Shown: positions 8,285 to 17,020 of the stretch, piece by piece
How the letters are laid out: the number at the start of each line of letters is the position of its first letter
Position numbering within the stretch: the first letter of the stretch is position 1
From: Kerstersia gyiorum
GTDB taxonomy: Bacteria; Pseudomonadota; Gammaproteobacteria; Burkholderiales; Burkholderiaceae_B
Direction of reading: 5' to 3'
Assembly (NCBI RefSeq): GCF_004216755.1
Contig: NZ_SGWZ01000006.1
Location: forward strand, 156,090-220,089
DNA length: 64,000 nt
The notes under the pieces: model-generated
What the model was told of the DNA's origin: nothing
Database searches by the model: none
The model's input: only the letters and a program-made list of their open reading frames with translations
Position numbers and translations under genes: made by a program

Positions 8285-10018
8285 ATGACCCCATCCCAAC
8301 AGGAAACCCTCATCCGCTGCGACCTGCTGGTTGTCGGCGCCGGTGCGGGCGGCATGTCCACCGCCATCGTCGCCAGCAAGCACGGCCTGGATGTCGTCAT
8401 CGTCGAAAAGGCGCCGGTATTTGGCGGCACCACGGCCTTTTCCGGCGGCGTGCTGTGGATTCCCGGCAACCGCATTTCACGCGAAGCCGGCGCCCAGGAT
8501 AGCCGCAGCGCCGCTGAAACCTACCTGCGCCACGAGATCGGCCAGCACTACGACGCCGAAGCCGTCCAGGCCTTCCTGGACAACGGCCCGGACATGGTCG
8601 ATTTCTTCACCCGGGAAACCTCGGTGCGCTTCGTGCCCACGCTGTATCCCGACTATCACCCCACCGCGCCCGGCGGCGTGGACGTGGGCCGCTCCATCCT
8701 CGCCGCGCCCTTCGATATCCGCGCGCTGGGCCAGGATATGGCGCGCCTGCGGCCGCCACTGGAAACCATCACCTTCATGGGGATGATGTTCAACTCATCG
8801 AACGCCGACCTGAAGCATTTCTTCCGCGCGACGAAATCACTGACATCGTTCAGCTATGTCGCCCGCCGGCTGGCGCGCCACCTGCTGGAGCTGCTGCGCT
8901 ACCGGCGCGGCATACAGGTCACCAGCGGCAATGCGCTGGCGGCGCGGCTGGCCAAGAGTGCGCTGGACCAGGGCATCGCCATCCATACCTCGACCCAGGT
9001 ACGCGAACTGCTGCGCGATGGCGAACGCATCACCGGCGCCCTCGCCGATGCCCCGGCGGGCCGCCTGCGCATCGAAGCCAGCCGGGGCGTGGTCCTGGCC
9101 TGCGGCGGTTTTCCGCATGACCAGGAACGCCTGCGCCAGGCCTTTCCCCATGTCAGGCGCGGCGGCACGCACCTGTCCCCCGGCCCCAGCGACAACACTG
9201 GCGACGGCGGCCGGCTGGCGGAACAGGCCGGCGGCATCGTGGACATCCGCTTTCCCGCGCCGGCCGCCTGGATGCCCGTCTCACGCGTCCCGCTCGGCGG
9301 CGGTCGCCACGGCGTGTTTCCCCATCTGCTGGACCGCTACAAGCCGGGCATCATCGGCGTCACCCGCGCAGGCCGGCGCTTCACCAATGAATCCGAGTCC
9401 TACCACGATGTCGGGGCCGCCATGATCGAAGCCTGCAGCAGCGCCCAGGAAACCGAAATGTGGCTGGTCTGCGACCGGACAGCCATTGCCCGGTACGGAC
9501 TGGGCTACGCCAAGCCCGCCCCCCTGCCGCTGGGGCCGCATCTGCGCAGCGGCTACCTGACGAGCGGCAAGACCCTGGCGGAACTGGCCCGCAACACCGG
9601 CATTGATGCTGCCGGGCTGGAGGCCACCGTACGTGAATACAACCAGGGCGCCGTCCACGGCGAAGACCGCCAATTCGGCCGTGGCAGCACCAGTTTCAAC
9701 CGCTACCTGGCAGACCCGGAACACCAGCCCAACCCCTGCGTGGCCCCGATACAGGATAGCCCCTTCTATGCGCTGCGCGTCATCATGGGTGATCTCGGCA
9801 CGTTCGACGGCATCCGTACCGCCGTCACGGGTGAAGTCCTGCGACCGGACAACAGCATCATTCCCGGCCTCTATGCCGTGGGCAACGACCGCGCCAGCGT
9901 CATGGGTGGCACCTATCCGGGCGCCGGCATCACGCTCGGCCCCATCCTGACCTTCGGCTACATCACGGGCCGCCATATCGCCCGGCAAACCCCATCCACC
10001 GCACGGAGCCAGCCATGA
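8285..10018 (+). CDS. FAD-dependent oxidoreductase, 3-ketosteroid-delta1-dehydrogenase-like (second copy)
   Basis: A 577-residue flavoprotein parallel in length and motif order to the one at 1189-2919. The FAD-binding loop 'VVGAGAGGMSTAI' lies at 16-28, 'FGGTTAFSGG' near 46-55, Tyr373 in 'NESESY', and Tyr544 with Gly548 in 'TYPGAG'. The Tyr/Tyr/Gly set matches that used by delta1-ketosteroid dehydrogenases, so desaturation beside a ring carbonyl is the likely chemistry. Its identity to the first copy is clearly partial, so they are diverged paralogs, perhaps with different substrates. An AAGGAG ribosome-binding site precedes the ATG. The 3' end overlaps the NIPSNAP start by 4 bases (ATGA). 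Confidence 0.85.
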   Translation: MTPSQQETLIRCDLLVVGAGAGGMSTAIVASKHGLDVVIVEKAPVFGGTTAFSGGVLWIPGNRISREAGAQDSRSAAETYLRHEIGQHYDAEAVQAFLDNGPDMVDFFTRETSVRFVPTLYPDYHPTAPGGVDVGRSILAAPFDIRALGQDMARLRPPLETITFMGMMFNSSNADLKHFFRATKSLTSFSYVARRLARHLLELLRYRRGIQVTSGNALAARLAKSALDQGIAIHTSTQVRELLRDGERITGALADAPAGRLRIEASRGVVLACGGFPHDQERLRQAFPHVRRGGTHLSPGPSDNTGDGGRLAEQAGGIVDIRFPAPAAWMPVSRVPLGGGRHGVFPHLLDRYKPGIIGVTRAGRRFTNESESYHDVGAAMIEACSSAQETEMWLVCDRTAIARYGLGYAKPAPLPLGPHLRSGYLTSGKTLAELARNTGIDAAGLEATVREYNQGAVHGEDRQFGRGSTSFNRYLADPEHQPNPCVAPIQDSPFYALRVIMGDLGTFDGIRTAVTGEVLRPDNSIIPGLYAVGNDRASVMGGTYPGAGITLGPILTFGYITGRHIARQTPSTARSQP

Positions 10019-10359
10019 ACCGCAAGCCCCTGATCGACCATCGCACCTACACCATCGCACCGCGCAAGATGGCGGAGTTCCTGGAGGTTTTCGACCGCCT
10101 CGCCATGCCGGTGCTCCAGCGCACGCTGGGCCAGCCCATTGGCTTTTACACCAGCCACGTAGGCGCGCTGAACCAGGTGGTGCACCTGTGGGCCTACGAG
10201 GACCTGGCCGACTACGAGCGCCGCAGCCAGGCACGTGACAGCGACCCGGATTTCCCCGCCTACCTGCAGGCTTCCGGCCACCTCATCGTGGCCCAGGAGA
10301 ACCGCCTGCTGCGCCGCGCCGAGCTGCCGTCCTGCCAGACGGACAGCGGCGCCGGCTGA
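10015..10359 (+). CDS. NIPSNAP family protein, single-domain form
   Basis: A 114-residue protein with the NIPSNAP pattern 'LIDHRTYTIAPRKMAEFLEV' followed by 'QPIGFYTSHVGALNQVVHLW' and 'YEDLADYERR'. It is about half the length of the NIPSNAP protein at 485-1099, which is two domains. It overlaps the flavoprotein stop by 4 bases (ATGA), so the two are translated together, and it is followed 46 bases later by the LIV importer genes. Repeated pairing of this fold with the same flavoprotein family suggests a functional partnership, but the biochemical role is not established. Confidence 0.85.
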   Translation: MNRKPLIDHRTYTIAPRKMAEFLEVFDRLAMPVLQRTLGQPIGFYTSHVGALNQVVHLWAYEDLADYERRSQARDSDPDFPAYLQASGHLIVAQENRLLRRAELPSCQTDSGAG

Positions 10360-10405
10360 GCCCCCTCCGTTCCGCAACCAATACATACAAGAGGAGACTT
10401 TGCGG

Positions 10406-11257
10406 ATGACAAGCATCAATCTATTCAACGGACTGGTCTATGGCGCGCTGCTGATCGTCATGTCCTCCGGGCTGGCGCTGATCTACGGCTTGCGCCGGGT
10501 CGTCAATTTCGCCCACGGTTCGCTCTACATGCTGGGCGCCTATATCGGCTACAGCATCGCCAGCCAGGGCGGCTTCTGGCTGGCCCTGGTTGCCGTCCCG
10601 CTCATCATGCTGGGCCTGGGCGCCTTGCTGGACCGCTACTGCTTCCGCCTGCTGCAGGACCGCAACCCGCTCACCGTCGTGCTGGTGACCTTCGGCCTGC
10701 TGCTGATCCTGGAAGACCTGGTACAGACCATATGGGGCCGCAGCAACCTGTCGCTGGCCGCGCCCGCGCTGTTGAACACATCAGTCAGCCTGTTCGGCAC
10801 GCCGGTGCCGGCCTATCGCATCGCCGTACTGGTGGTGGGCCTGGCCGTGGCGCTGGGGCTGGCGGCCTGGCTGCGCTTTTCCCGTATCGGCCTCTATGTG
10901 CGCGCCGCCAGCACCGACCCGACCACGACAGCCATGCAGGGCGTCAATACCGACCGCCTCAGCGCGCTCGTCGTGGGCCTGGGCACCGCCCTGGCCGGAC
11001 TGGCGGGTGTGGTGGCCGCGCCCTTCCTGTCCCTCTCGCCCACGATGAACAGCGACGTGCTGATCGACTCTTTCGTCGTGGTCGTGGTAGGCGGGCTGGG
11101 CAGTTTGTCGGGCGCCTTCATCGCGGCACTGGCCCTGGGGCAGATTCAGGCGCTGGGCGCGATCTACCTGCCCGGACTGGCTGCCGTGCTGCCCTTCATC
11201 CTGATGATTGCCGTACTGCTCTGGAGGCCCGCCGGACTGGCCGGGAACCGCACATGA
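10406..11257 (+). CDS. Branched-chain amino acid-type ABC transporter permease, LivH family
   Basis: A 283-residue integral membrane protein, first permease of a LIV-type importer. It begins MTSINLFNGLVYGALLIVMS and contains the family hallmarks 'GLRRVVNFAHGSLYMLGAY' and 'VVVVVGGLGSLSGAF', with about eight hydrophobic segments. GAGGAG upstream supports the ATG at 10406. The stop overlaps the LivM start by 4 bases. The gene follows a catabolic operon on the same strand, so the imported substrate is probably the compound that the SDR and flavoprotein act on (LIV-family importers also carry aromatic acids, amides and urea). Confidence 0.9.
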   Translation: MTSINLFNGLVYGALLIVMSSGLALIYGLRRVVNFAHGSLYMLGAYIGYSIASQGGFWLALVAVPLIMLGLGALLDRYCFRLLQDRNPLTVVLVTFGLLLILEDLVQTIWGRSNLSLAAPALLNTSVSLFGTPVPAYRIAVLVVGLAVALGLAAWLRFSRIGLYVRAASTDPTTTAMQGVNTDRLSALVVGLGTALAGLAGVVAAPFLSLSPTMNSDVLIDSFVVVVVGGLGSLSGAFIAALALGQIQALGAIYLPGLAAVLPFILMIAVLLWRPAGLAGNRT

Positions 11258-12243
11258 CATCCCTGACCCCATTGAAGCCCCGTGCCCTGGCCCCTGCCAC
11301 ACTGCTGCTGCGCACCCTGGCGGCGCTGGCTGCCGGCCTGCTGGTTGCCACACAGGTGCAATCCGCCATGCTGCTGTCCTTGCTGACGCAGGCCACCATC
11401 TTTGCCATCTTCGCGCTTGGCGTCGGCCTGCTGCTGCGCCAGAACGGCATGGTGAGCTTCGGCCATGCCGCCTTCTACGGGCTGGCTGGCTATGTTGCCG
11501 CCATCCTGATGCAGCATGCCGTACCGGCCGAAGCCGTCGTCCTCCTGACCCTCCTCATCATGGCGCTGTTTTCCTGCCTGCTGGGGCTGGTCATCGTGCG
11601 CGTGCCCGGCATTGCCTTCGGCATGCTGACACTGGCCGTCGGCCAGATGTTCTTCCAGCTGGCGTCGACATCGCGCTCGCTGACCGGCGGCGCCGACGGC
11701 ATGTACCTGGACTGGCCGGCGCGCCTGTTCGGCGTGCCGATAGCGCTCATCCAGCGCCAGGACGTGCTGTTTTCCATCAGCTGGACCCTGCTGGTGCTGT
11801 GCATCGCCGGCCTGGCCGCGCTGCTGTCGACCCGCTTCGGCCGCGTGACCGAAGCCGTGCGCGACAACGAGGAGCGGGCGCGCTTCATCGGGATCCGCAC
11901 GCTGATGCCGCGTGTCGCCATTTTCACGCTATCGGCGCTGGTCACCAGCCTGGCGGGCCTGCTGTCGGTACTGAATACCGGCTTCATTTCTCCGGAAAGC
12001 CTGCACTGGAGCGTCTCCGGCTCGGCGCTGATGATGGTCATCATCGGCGGCTTTCGCACGCTCTGGGGGCCAGCGCTGGGCGCCATCGTGTTCTTCCTGG
12101 CGCGCGACCTGATCGGCGATTACGCGCAGCACTGGCTGGCCATATTCGGCACGGCGCTGATCCTCATCATCGTGTTTTCGCCCGAAGGCATAGGCGGCGC
12201 CTTGCAACGCCTGTGCCAACGCCGCCGCCCGCAACGTACCTGA
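11254..12243 (+). CDS. Branched-chain amino acid-type ABC transporter permease, LivM family
   Basis: A 329-residue second permease of the LIV importer, with the family segments 'VGLLLRQNGMVSFGHAAFYG' and 'ALGAIVFFLARDLI' and a cytoplasmic loop 'VRDNEERARFIGI' that contacts the ATPase. It starts inside the stop codon of the LivH gene (ATGA) and is followed 11 bases later by the LivG ATPase gene. Several hydrophobic membrane segments are visible. Confidence 0.9.
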   Translation: MTSLTPLKPRALAPATLLLRTLAALAAGLLVATQVQSAMLLSLLTQATIFAIFALGVGLLLRQNGMVSFGHAAFYGLAGYVAAILMQHAVPAEAVVLLTLLIMALFSCLLGLVIVRVPGIAFGMLTLAVGQMFFQLASTSRSLTGGADGMYLDWPARLFGVPIALIQRQDVLFSISWTLLVLCIAGLAALLSTRFGRVTEAVRDNEERARFIGIRTLMPRVAIFTLSALVTSLAGLLSVLNTGFISPESLHWSVSGSALMMVIIGGFRTLWGPALGAIVFFLARDLIGDYAQHWLAIFGTALILIIVFSPEGIGGALQRLCQRRRPQRT

Positions 12244-12254
12244 GAGGCCCCGCC

Positions 12255-12974
12255 ATGCAACAGAACATCCTTGAAGTCCGCGACATCGCCGTGCACTACG
12301 GCGGCGTGAAAGCGGTGGACGGCGTGAATTTTGCCGTGGCGCGCGGCCAGATCCACGGCCTGATCGGCCCCAACGGCGCAGGCAAATCCACTGTGATCGA
12401 CGCCATCACCGGCAGGCGCCGCCCCACCCGAGGGCAGGTCCTGCTCAACGGCCGGGACGTCACTGCACTGGGCGTGATCGAACGCCGCCAGCTCGGCCTG
12501 GCCCGGTCCTTCCAACGCACCAGCATCTTTCCCGACATGCGCGTGTATGACCAGATCGAATTGGCAGCCTGCAAGGTCGGCGCCCGGCACCCCGAAGCCA
12601 ACACCGAAGAAGTGCTGCGCCAGCTCGAATTGAGCCCGATGGCGCAGCTGACTGCCGCGGAACTGGGCTATGGCGAACAACGCCGCCTGGACCTGGCGCT
12701 GGCGCTGGTCGGCCAGCCTTCGCTGCTGCTGCTGGACGAACCCATGGCCGGCCTGTCGGCGCAGGAATCGGAAGACCTGGCGCAGCACCTGCAAACACTG
12801 GCGCAGCAATGGTCGGTGTCGGTGCTGCTGGTGGAGCACGACATGGACATCGTCTTCGGCATCAGCGATGCCGTCACTGTCTTTGAACTCGGCCGTGTCA
12901 TCGCCAGCGGCGAGCCGGCCTCGGTCCGCGCACATCCGCGCGTACGCGAAGCCTATCTCGGGAGCGCCGCATGA
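12255..12974 (+). CDS. LIV-type ABC transporter ATP-binding protein, LivG family
   Basis: A 239-residue ATPase. Walker A is 'GPNGAGKST', the signature region is 'LGYGEQRRLDLALAL' (the LivG form of LSGGQ), Walker B is 'LLLLDEPMAGL', and the switch histidine lies in 'LLVEHDMDIVF'. It energises the LivH/LivM channel. The stop overlaps the LivF start by 4 bases. A GAGAGG ribosome-binding site precedes the ATG. Confidence 0.92.
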   Translation: MQQNILEVRDIAVHYGGVKAVDGVNFAVARGQIHGLIGPNGAGKSTVIDAITGRRRPTRGQVLLNGRDVTALGVIERRQLGLARSFQRTSIFPDMRVYDQIELAACKVGARHPEANTEEVLRQLELSPMAQLTAAELGYGEQRRLDLALALVGQPSLLLLDEPMAGLSAQESEDLAQHLQTLAQQWSVSVLLVEHDMDIVFGISDAVTVFELGRVIASGEPASVRAHPRVREAYLGSAA

Positions 12975-13669
12975 ATACCGTCCTGCAAGTCAGGGATCTG
13001 CAATCCTATTATGGCGCCGCGCACATCCTGCACGGCCTGTCGCTGGAAATCCAGGCCGGCGAGCGCGTCGCGCTGATCGGCCGCAACGGCGTCGGCAAGA
13101 CCACGCTGGTCAATTCGCTGCTCGGGCTGGCCAGCGTGCGCGGCGGCAGCATGCACATCGGCGGCAAGGCCATTGCACGGCCGCGCCCCTATATGGCAAC
13201 CCGGCAGGGCATGGCCGTCGTGCCGCAGGGCCGGCGCATCGTCGCCAATCTGAGCGTCGAGGAAAACCTGCTGCTGGGGGCCGCCTGCGGCCACGCCGGC
13301 CACTGGAACGTACCACGCATCTACGAGCTGTTCCCCATCCTGCGTGAGCGCGCCCATACGCCTGGCACAGCGCTGTCTGGCGGGCAGCAACAGATGCTGG
13401 CCATCGGGCGCGCCCTGATGTCCAACCCGACGCTGGTCGTCCTGGACGAACCCACCGAAGGCCTGGCGCCGGTCATCGTCGATCAGCTGGCCGACATTTT
13501 CAATCTGGTGGCCGATCAGGGCACCGCCCTGCTGCTCATCGAGCAGAACCTCAGCCTGGTGGCGCGCGTGGCCCGGCGCTACTACGCCATGGCCAAGGGC
13601 GCCATCACCGGCACCGGCCAGATCGACGCAGACAGCTTGCGCGCATTGCGCGAGCACGTAGTGGCCTGA
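12971..13669 (+). CDS. LIV-type ABC transporter ATP-binding protein, LivF family
   Basis: A 232-residue second ATPase. Walker A is 'GRNGVGKTT', then 'VVPQGRRIVANLSVEENL' (typical of LivF), the signature 'LSGGQQQMLAIGRAL' and Walker B 'LVVLDEPTEGLAP'. It pairs with the LivG protein. It is followed 32 bases later by the gene for the binding protein, so the importer is encoded completely. Confidence 0.92.
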   Translation: MNTVLQVRDLQSYYGAAHILHGLSLEIQAGERVALIGRNGVGKTTLVNSLLGLASVRGGSMHIGGKAIARPRPYMATRQGMAVVPQGRRIVANLSVEENLLLGAACGHAGHWNVPRIYELFPILRERAHTPGTALSGGQQQMLAIGRALMSNPTLVVLDEPTEGLAPVIVDQLADIFNLVADQGTALLLIEQNLSLVARVARRYYAMAKGAITGTGQIDADSLRALREHVVA

Positions 13670-13701
13670 GCACCAGGCCGACAATAACCAAGGAGACAAA
13701 C

Positions 13702-14892
13702 ATGACCCAGCAACGCTTCCTGCCGCGCCGCCTGGCCAGCCTTGCCCTGGCTGCCATCATTCCCCTGTCTGCCGCTGCAGCGGACAAAGACCCGATACGC
13801 ATCGGTACCGTGACATCGGTATCCGGGGTGTTTTCGCAGCAGGGCGAGGAAGTCCAGCGCGCCGTGCAATTCGCCGTGGAGCAGGCCAACCGCAAGGGCG
13901 GCATAGACGGCCGCGCCGTCGAGCTGAAAATCGCGGACGACGAAAGCACGCCAGACGCCGGCCGGCGCGCAGCCGAGAAACTGGCCCGCGACGGCCATAA
14001 CCTGCTGGTCGCGCCCATCGCGTCTTCCATCACCCTGGCCGTGGGCCAGGGGCTGGAGCGCTGGGATGCCATGCTGGTCGTGCACCTGTCCAAGGCCGAC
14101 CGCATCACCGGCGACTCATGCAAGCCGCGTATGTTCCGCAGCAGCCATTCGGACAGCATGGACCTGGCCATGTTCGACGAATGGCTGAAAGAAGTGCCGG
14201 AAAAGAAATTCGCGGTGGTAGGCGCGGACTACGTCTGGGGCAGGGATTCGGCCGAACACTTCCAGCACTCGGCCGCCAGGCTGGGCAAGGAAATAGCGCT
14301 CAGCGTCTTTCCCCCAGTCGGTACCAAGGATTTCGCTCCCTACATCGCACAGATCAAGGCCCAGCCGGATATCGACGGCATCTGGGTGGCGCTGGTCGGG
14401 CGCGACCTGATCGCCTTCGCCAAGCAGGCCCATGAATTCGGCCTGACCGACAAGCGCATCATCGGCCATGCCTACATCATGAACTTCGTCGTCAACGCCA
14501 CGGGCGACGCCACCCAGGGCGTGTGGGGCAACATCGGCTACAGCCCTGATATCGACACCGCCAGAAACCATGAATTCGTCACCGAATTCCAGGAGAAATA
14601 CGGCCGCGCCCCCACCGACAACGAAGGCCAGGCCTACAACGCCGTACAAACCATCTTCGAAGGCGTGAAACTGGCAGGCAGTACCAAGCCCGGCGAGGTA
14701 TCCCGCGCCCTGCGCGGCGCCACCTACGACACCATCTACGGCCCGGCCACGATGCGTGCCGAAGACAACCAGCTGGTGCTGCCGACCTACATCGGCCAGG
14801 TGGAAGCCGTCGACGGCAAGCTGCGCCCGGTCGTCAAGCAGGCCTTCGGCCCCGACATCGTGCCGGCACCGACCGGCGAGTGCAAGATGTAA
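13702..14892 (+). CDS. ABC transporter substrate-binding protein, LivJ-like
   Basis: A 396-residue periplasmic binding protein. A signal peptide is evident (Arg-rich start, hydrophobic stretch 'LASLALAAIIPLSAAAA', cleavage after about residue 27). The mature part opens 'DPIRIGTVTSVSGVFSQQGEE' in the usual peripla_BP_6 manner and has 'GGIDGRAVELKIADDESTPD'. It delivers the ligand to the LIV permeases. Its place at the end of the operon, as the only binding protein, makes it the best handle for finding the substrate of the whole region. A hairpin without a U tract follows the stop. Confidence 0.9.
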   Translation: MTQQRFLPRRLASLALAAIIPLSAAAADKDPIRIGTVTSVSGVFSQQGEEVQRAVQFAVEQANRKGGIDGRAVELKIADDESTPDAGRRAAEKLARDGHNLLVAPIASSITLAVGQGLERWDAMLVVHLSKADRITGDSCKPRMFRSSHSDSMDLAMFDEWLKEVPEKKFAVVGADYVWGRDSAEHFQHSAARLGKEIALSVFPPVGTKDFAPYIAQIKAQPDIDGIWVALVGRDLIAFAKQAHEFGLTDKRIIGHAYIMNFVVNATGDATQGVWGNIGYSPDIDTARNHEFVTEFQEKYGRAPTDNEGQAYNAVQTIFEGVKLAGSTKPGEVSRALRGATYDTIYGPATMRAEDNQLVLPTYIGQVEAVDGKLRPVVKQAFGPDIVPAPTGECKM

Positions 14893-14902
14893 GGCCTGCC
14901 AT

Positions 14903-14927
14903 GGCCGGTGCCCGCGCGGCGCCGGCC
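14903..14927 (+). terminator. GC hairpin between convergent livJ-type and yjdM genes
   Basis: GGCCGGTGCC-CGCGC-GGCGCCGGCC forms a 10-bp stem with one G-T wobble, 10 bases after the binding-protein stop and 7 bases from the convergent YjdM stop. There is no U tract, so termination efficiency is uncertain. Confidence 0.4.
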
Positions 14928-14934
14928 GCTGCCA

Positions 14935-15279
14935 TCAAACCTTCTTCACGAATTCCGACTTGAGCTGCATGCTGCCGATCCCGTCGAGCTTGCAGTCGAT
15001 GTCGTGATCACCGTCCACCAGACGGATGTTGCGGGCTTTCGTGCCCATTTTCACGACCTGCGAAGACCCCTTGATCTTCAGGTCCTTGATCACGGCCACG
15101 GTGTCGCCGTCTTGCAGCACATTGCCCACCGCGTCCTTGACGACACGCGCCTGCTCCGCGTCGGGCTCGGCGGCCGCCTGGGCCGACCATTCATGGGCGC
15201 ATTCGGGGCAAACCAGCAGCTCGCCATCGGCGTAAACGTATTCAGACTGGCACTGCGGACAGGGAGGCAAACTGGTCAT
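14935..15279 (-). CDS. yjdM: YjdM/PhnA family zinc-ribbon protein
   Basis: A 114-residue protein matching the YjdM (formerly PhnA) family. An N-terminal zinc ribbon has two Cys pairs ('CPQCQSEYVYADG', then 'CPECAHEW') and a C-terminal SH3-like domain reads 'DAVGNVLQDGDTVAVIKDLK' and ends 'GIGSMQLKSEFVKKV'. The family was once linked to phosphonate use; its true role is unclear. The start was placed at MTSLPPCPQC by comparison with E. coli YjdM (MSLPHCPKC); an ATG 18 bases earlier is possible. It is a single gene, convergent with the LIV operon. Confidence 0.9.
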   Translation of the reverse strand: MTSLPPCPQCQSEYVYADGELLVCPECAHEWSAQAAAEPDAEQARVVKDAVGNVLQDGDTVAVIKDLKIKGSSQVVKMGTKARNIRLVDGDHDIDCKLDGIGSMQLKSEFVKKV

Positions 15280-15369
15280 GGCTTTTTTCTCATTCAAAAC
15301 AAGCCATTATAGGCAAATCCCGATATATCAGCAGGGGCATTCCCGCGCCCCCGCAAAAAGAACGGCGGC

Positions 15370-16065
15370 TCAGCGGCTGGGCAACAGGGAAATCACTTCC
15401 ACCACTGGCTTCAAGTGCTCTTCGAGCACGGCGGCGGCGGCGTCCGCATCATGTGCATGCAAGGCATCGAGCAGCGCCTGGTGCTGCGACATGATCAGCG
15501 CCATGCGCGCCGGCCCGACCCGCAACGCGGTATAGGCGACGCGCATCTTGCGCACCTGCAGCGCGTCATAGACTTCCAGCAGCACGTCATTGCCGGCAGC
15601 TGCCACCAGGGCGCGATGGAACATCACGTCCAGTTCGATGTGGCGGGCATAGTCCAGGTCCTGGCCATTGGCCCCCGCCACTTCCTCCATGCCGCGCATC
15701 AGCGTGGTCATCGCCGGCGGCACTTCCAGGCGCTCGTCACAGACCCGGCGCGCCACGTGTACTTCGATGACGCGCCGCGCTTCGTAGACATTCATCAATT
15801 CCTGGGCCGTGATCTGACGCACCTGCGCCCCCCGGCGCGGGATCAGGTCCAGGAAGCGCTCGGCCTCCAGGCGCAGAAAGGCCTCGCGCACCGGCGTGCG
15901 AGACACACCCGTGGCTTCCGTAATCTGTTCTTCCTCGATGAAGGCGCCTCCCGGCACCTCGCCGCGCATGATGAGATCACGCACGTACAGATACACCTGC
16001 TCCTTGGCGGACGGCTTGCCTCGCGCAAGCCCCCGACCGCCATCCTTTACAGGCTCGCTACGCAT
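15370..16065 (-). CDS. GntR family (FadR/FCD subfamily) transcriptional regulator
   Basis: A regulator of about 231 residues. The N-terminal winged helix reads 'VYLYVRDLIMRGEVPGGAFI' and 'EATGVSRTPVREAFLRL', and the C-terminal all-helical FCD ligand domain includes 'NVYEARRVIEVHVAR', 'DVMFHRALVAAAGN' and 'MSQHQALLDALHAHD'. FCD regulators usually sense the carboxylic acid of the pathway they control. It is divergent from the nitrilase/aldolase/TRAP operon with an inverted repeat between. A GTG 18 bases further upstream is an alternative start. Confidence 0.88.
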   Translation of the reverse strand: MRSEPVKDGGRGLARGKPSAKEQVYLYVRDLIMRGEVPGGAFIEEEQITEATGVSRTPVREAFLRLEAERFLDLIPRRGAQVRQITAQELMNVYEARRVIEVHVARRVCDERLEVPPAMTTLMRGMEEVAGANGQDLDYARHIELDVMFHRALVAAAGNDVLLEVYDALQVRKMRVAYTALRVGPARMALIMSQHQALLDALHAHDADAAAAVLEEHLKPVVEVISLLPSR

Positions 16066-16143
16066 GTCTGGCCCGAATTCCACTGTGGTTTAGATACGGC
16101 TGCTGTTTTAACACAAACCGCTTGTTTTCCGGACACCCCAAGA

Positions 16144-16159
16144 ATACACTGTGTATACA
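16144..16159. promoter_or_regulatory. Candidate GntR operator
   Basis: ATACAC-T-GTGTAT (16144-16156) is a perfect 13-base inverted repeat that runs into the overlapping palindrome TGTATACA (16152-16159). It lies in the divergent gap between the GntR gene and the nitrilase gene, 28 bases before the nitrilase ATG, a fitting place for a repressor. TGT...ACA dyads are typical of FadR-type regulators. Confidence 0.5.
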
Positions 16160-16186
16160 TGACGCATCCATTAGAGAGGAGAACCT

Positions 16187-17020
16187 ATGAGAGTCGCTGT
16201 CTGCCAATTGAATTCAAGAGAGGACAAGCCTGCGAATATCGCGACCGCGCTGGATCTGCTGGACCAGGCGGCGGCGCGTGGCGTGGATATTGCCGTCCTG
16301 CCCGAGTACACCGATTACATGGGCCCCAACGACGGCGCCCTGGCGACGGCGGAAACCATCCCCGGCCCGACCTCCGAGCGCATTGCCGCCAAGGCCAGGG
16401 AACATGGCATGTGGGTGCTGCTGGGCTCCATGCGTGAAATCGACCCCCAGGGCGGACGCTGCGCCAATACCTCGCTGCTGTTCGACCGCAATGGCGCCAT
16501 TGCGGCGCGCTATACCAAGCTGCACCTGTACGACGTGGACCTGCCTGGCCGCGTGACCTACCTGGAGTCGGCAACGGTGCGGCCCGGCAAGGAAATCGTG
16601 ACGACCGACATCGAAGGCATTACCGCCGGGTTGTCGATCTGCTACGACATGCGCTTTCCCGAGCTGTTCCGGCTGCAAACCCTGGCCGGCGCCAAGATCC
16701 TGTTCATTCCCGCCGCCTTCAATCTCTACACGGGGCGCGACCACTGGGAAGTGCTGCTGCGCGCACGCGCCATCGAAAACCAGTGCTACGTCGTGGCAGC
16801 TGGCCAGATCGGCAAGTACCTGCCCAACGGCGCCTGCAACGGCCGCAGCATGATCATCGACCCCTGGGGCACGGTGCAGGCCGTAGCGCAGGACACCACC
16901 AGCATCGCCGTCGCCGACCTGGACTTCGATTTCCTGCAGAAAGTCCGTGAAGAAATGCCCTGCCTGCCCAACCGGCGCGGCGACCTGTACCAGCTGGAGA
17001 CCAAGCATGTCGCAGCCTGA
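16187..17020 (+). CDS. Carbon-nitrogen hydrolase (nitrilase superfamily amidase)
   Basis: A 277-residue protein with the Glu-Lys-Cys triad of the nitrilase superfamily: Glu40 ('LPEYTDY'), Lys111 ('YTKLHLYDV') and Cys152 ('ICYDMRFPE'). The pattern 'HWEVLLRARAIENQCYVVAAG' and the C-terminal 'NRRGDLYQL' resemble the Nit1/Nit2 omega-amidase branch more than true nitrilases, so hydrolysis of a small carboxamide is likely. A GAGAGGAG ribosome-binding site precedes the ATG. It is the first gene of a GntR-controlled operon and overlaps the aldolase gene by 14 bases. A paralog lies at 54870-55691. Confidence 0.88.
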   Translation: MRVAVCQLNSREDKPANIATALDLLDQAAARGVDIAVLPEYTDYMGPNDGALATAETIPGPTSERIAAKAREHGMWVLLGSMREIDPQGGRCANTSLLFDRNGAIAARYTKLHLYDVDLPGRVTYLESATVRPGKEIVTTDIEGITAGLSICYDMRFPELFRLQTLAGAKILFIPAAFNLYTGRDHWEVLLRARAIENQCYVVAAGQIGKYLPNGACNGRSMIIDPWGTVQAVAQDTTSIAVADLDFDFLQKVREEMPCLPNRRGDLYQLETKHVAA

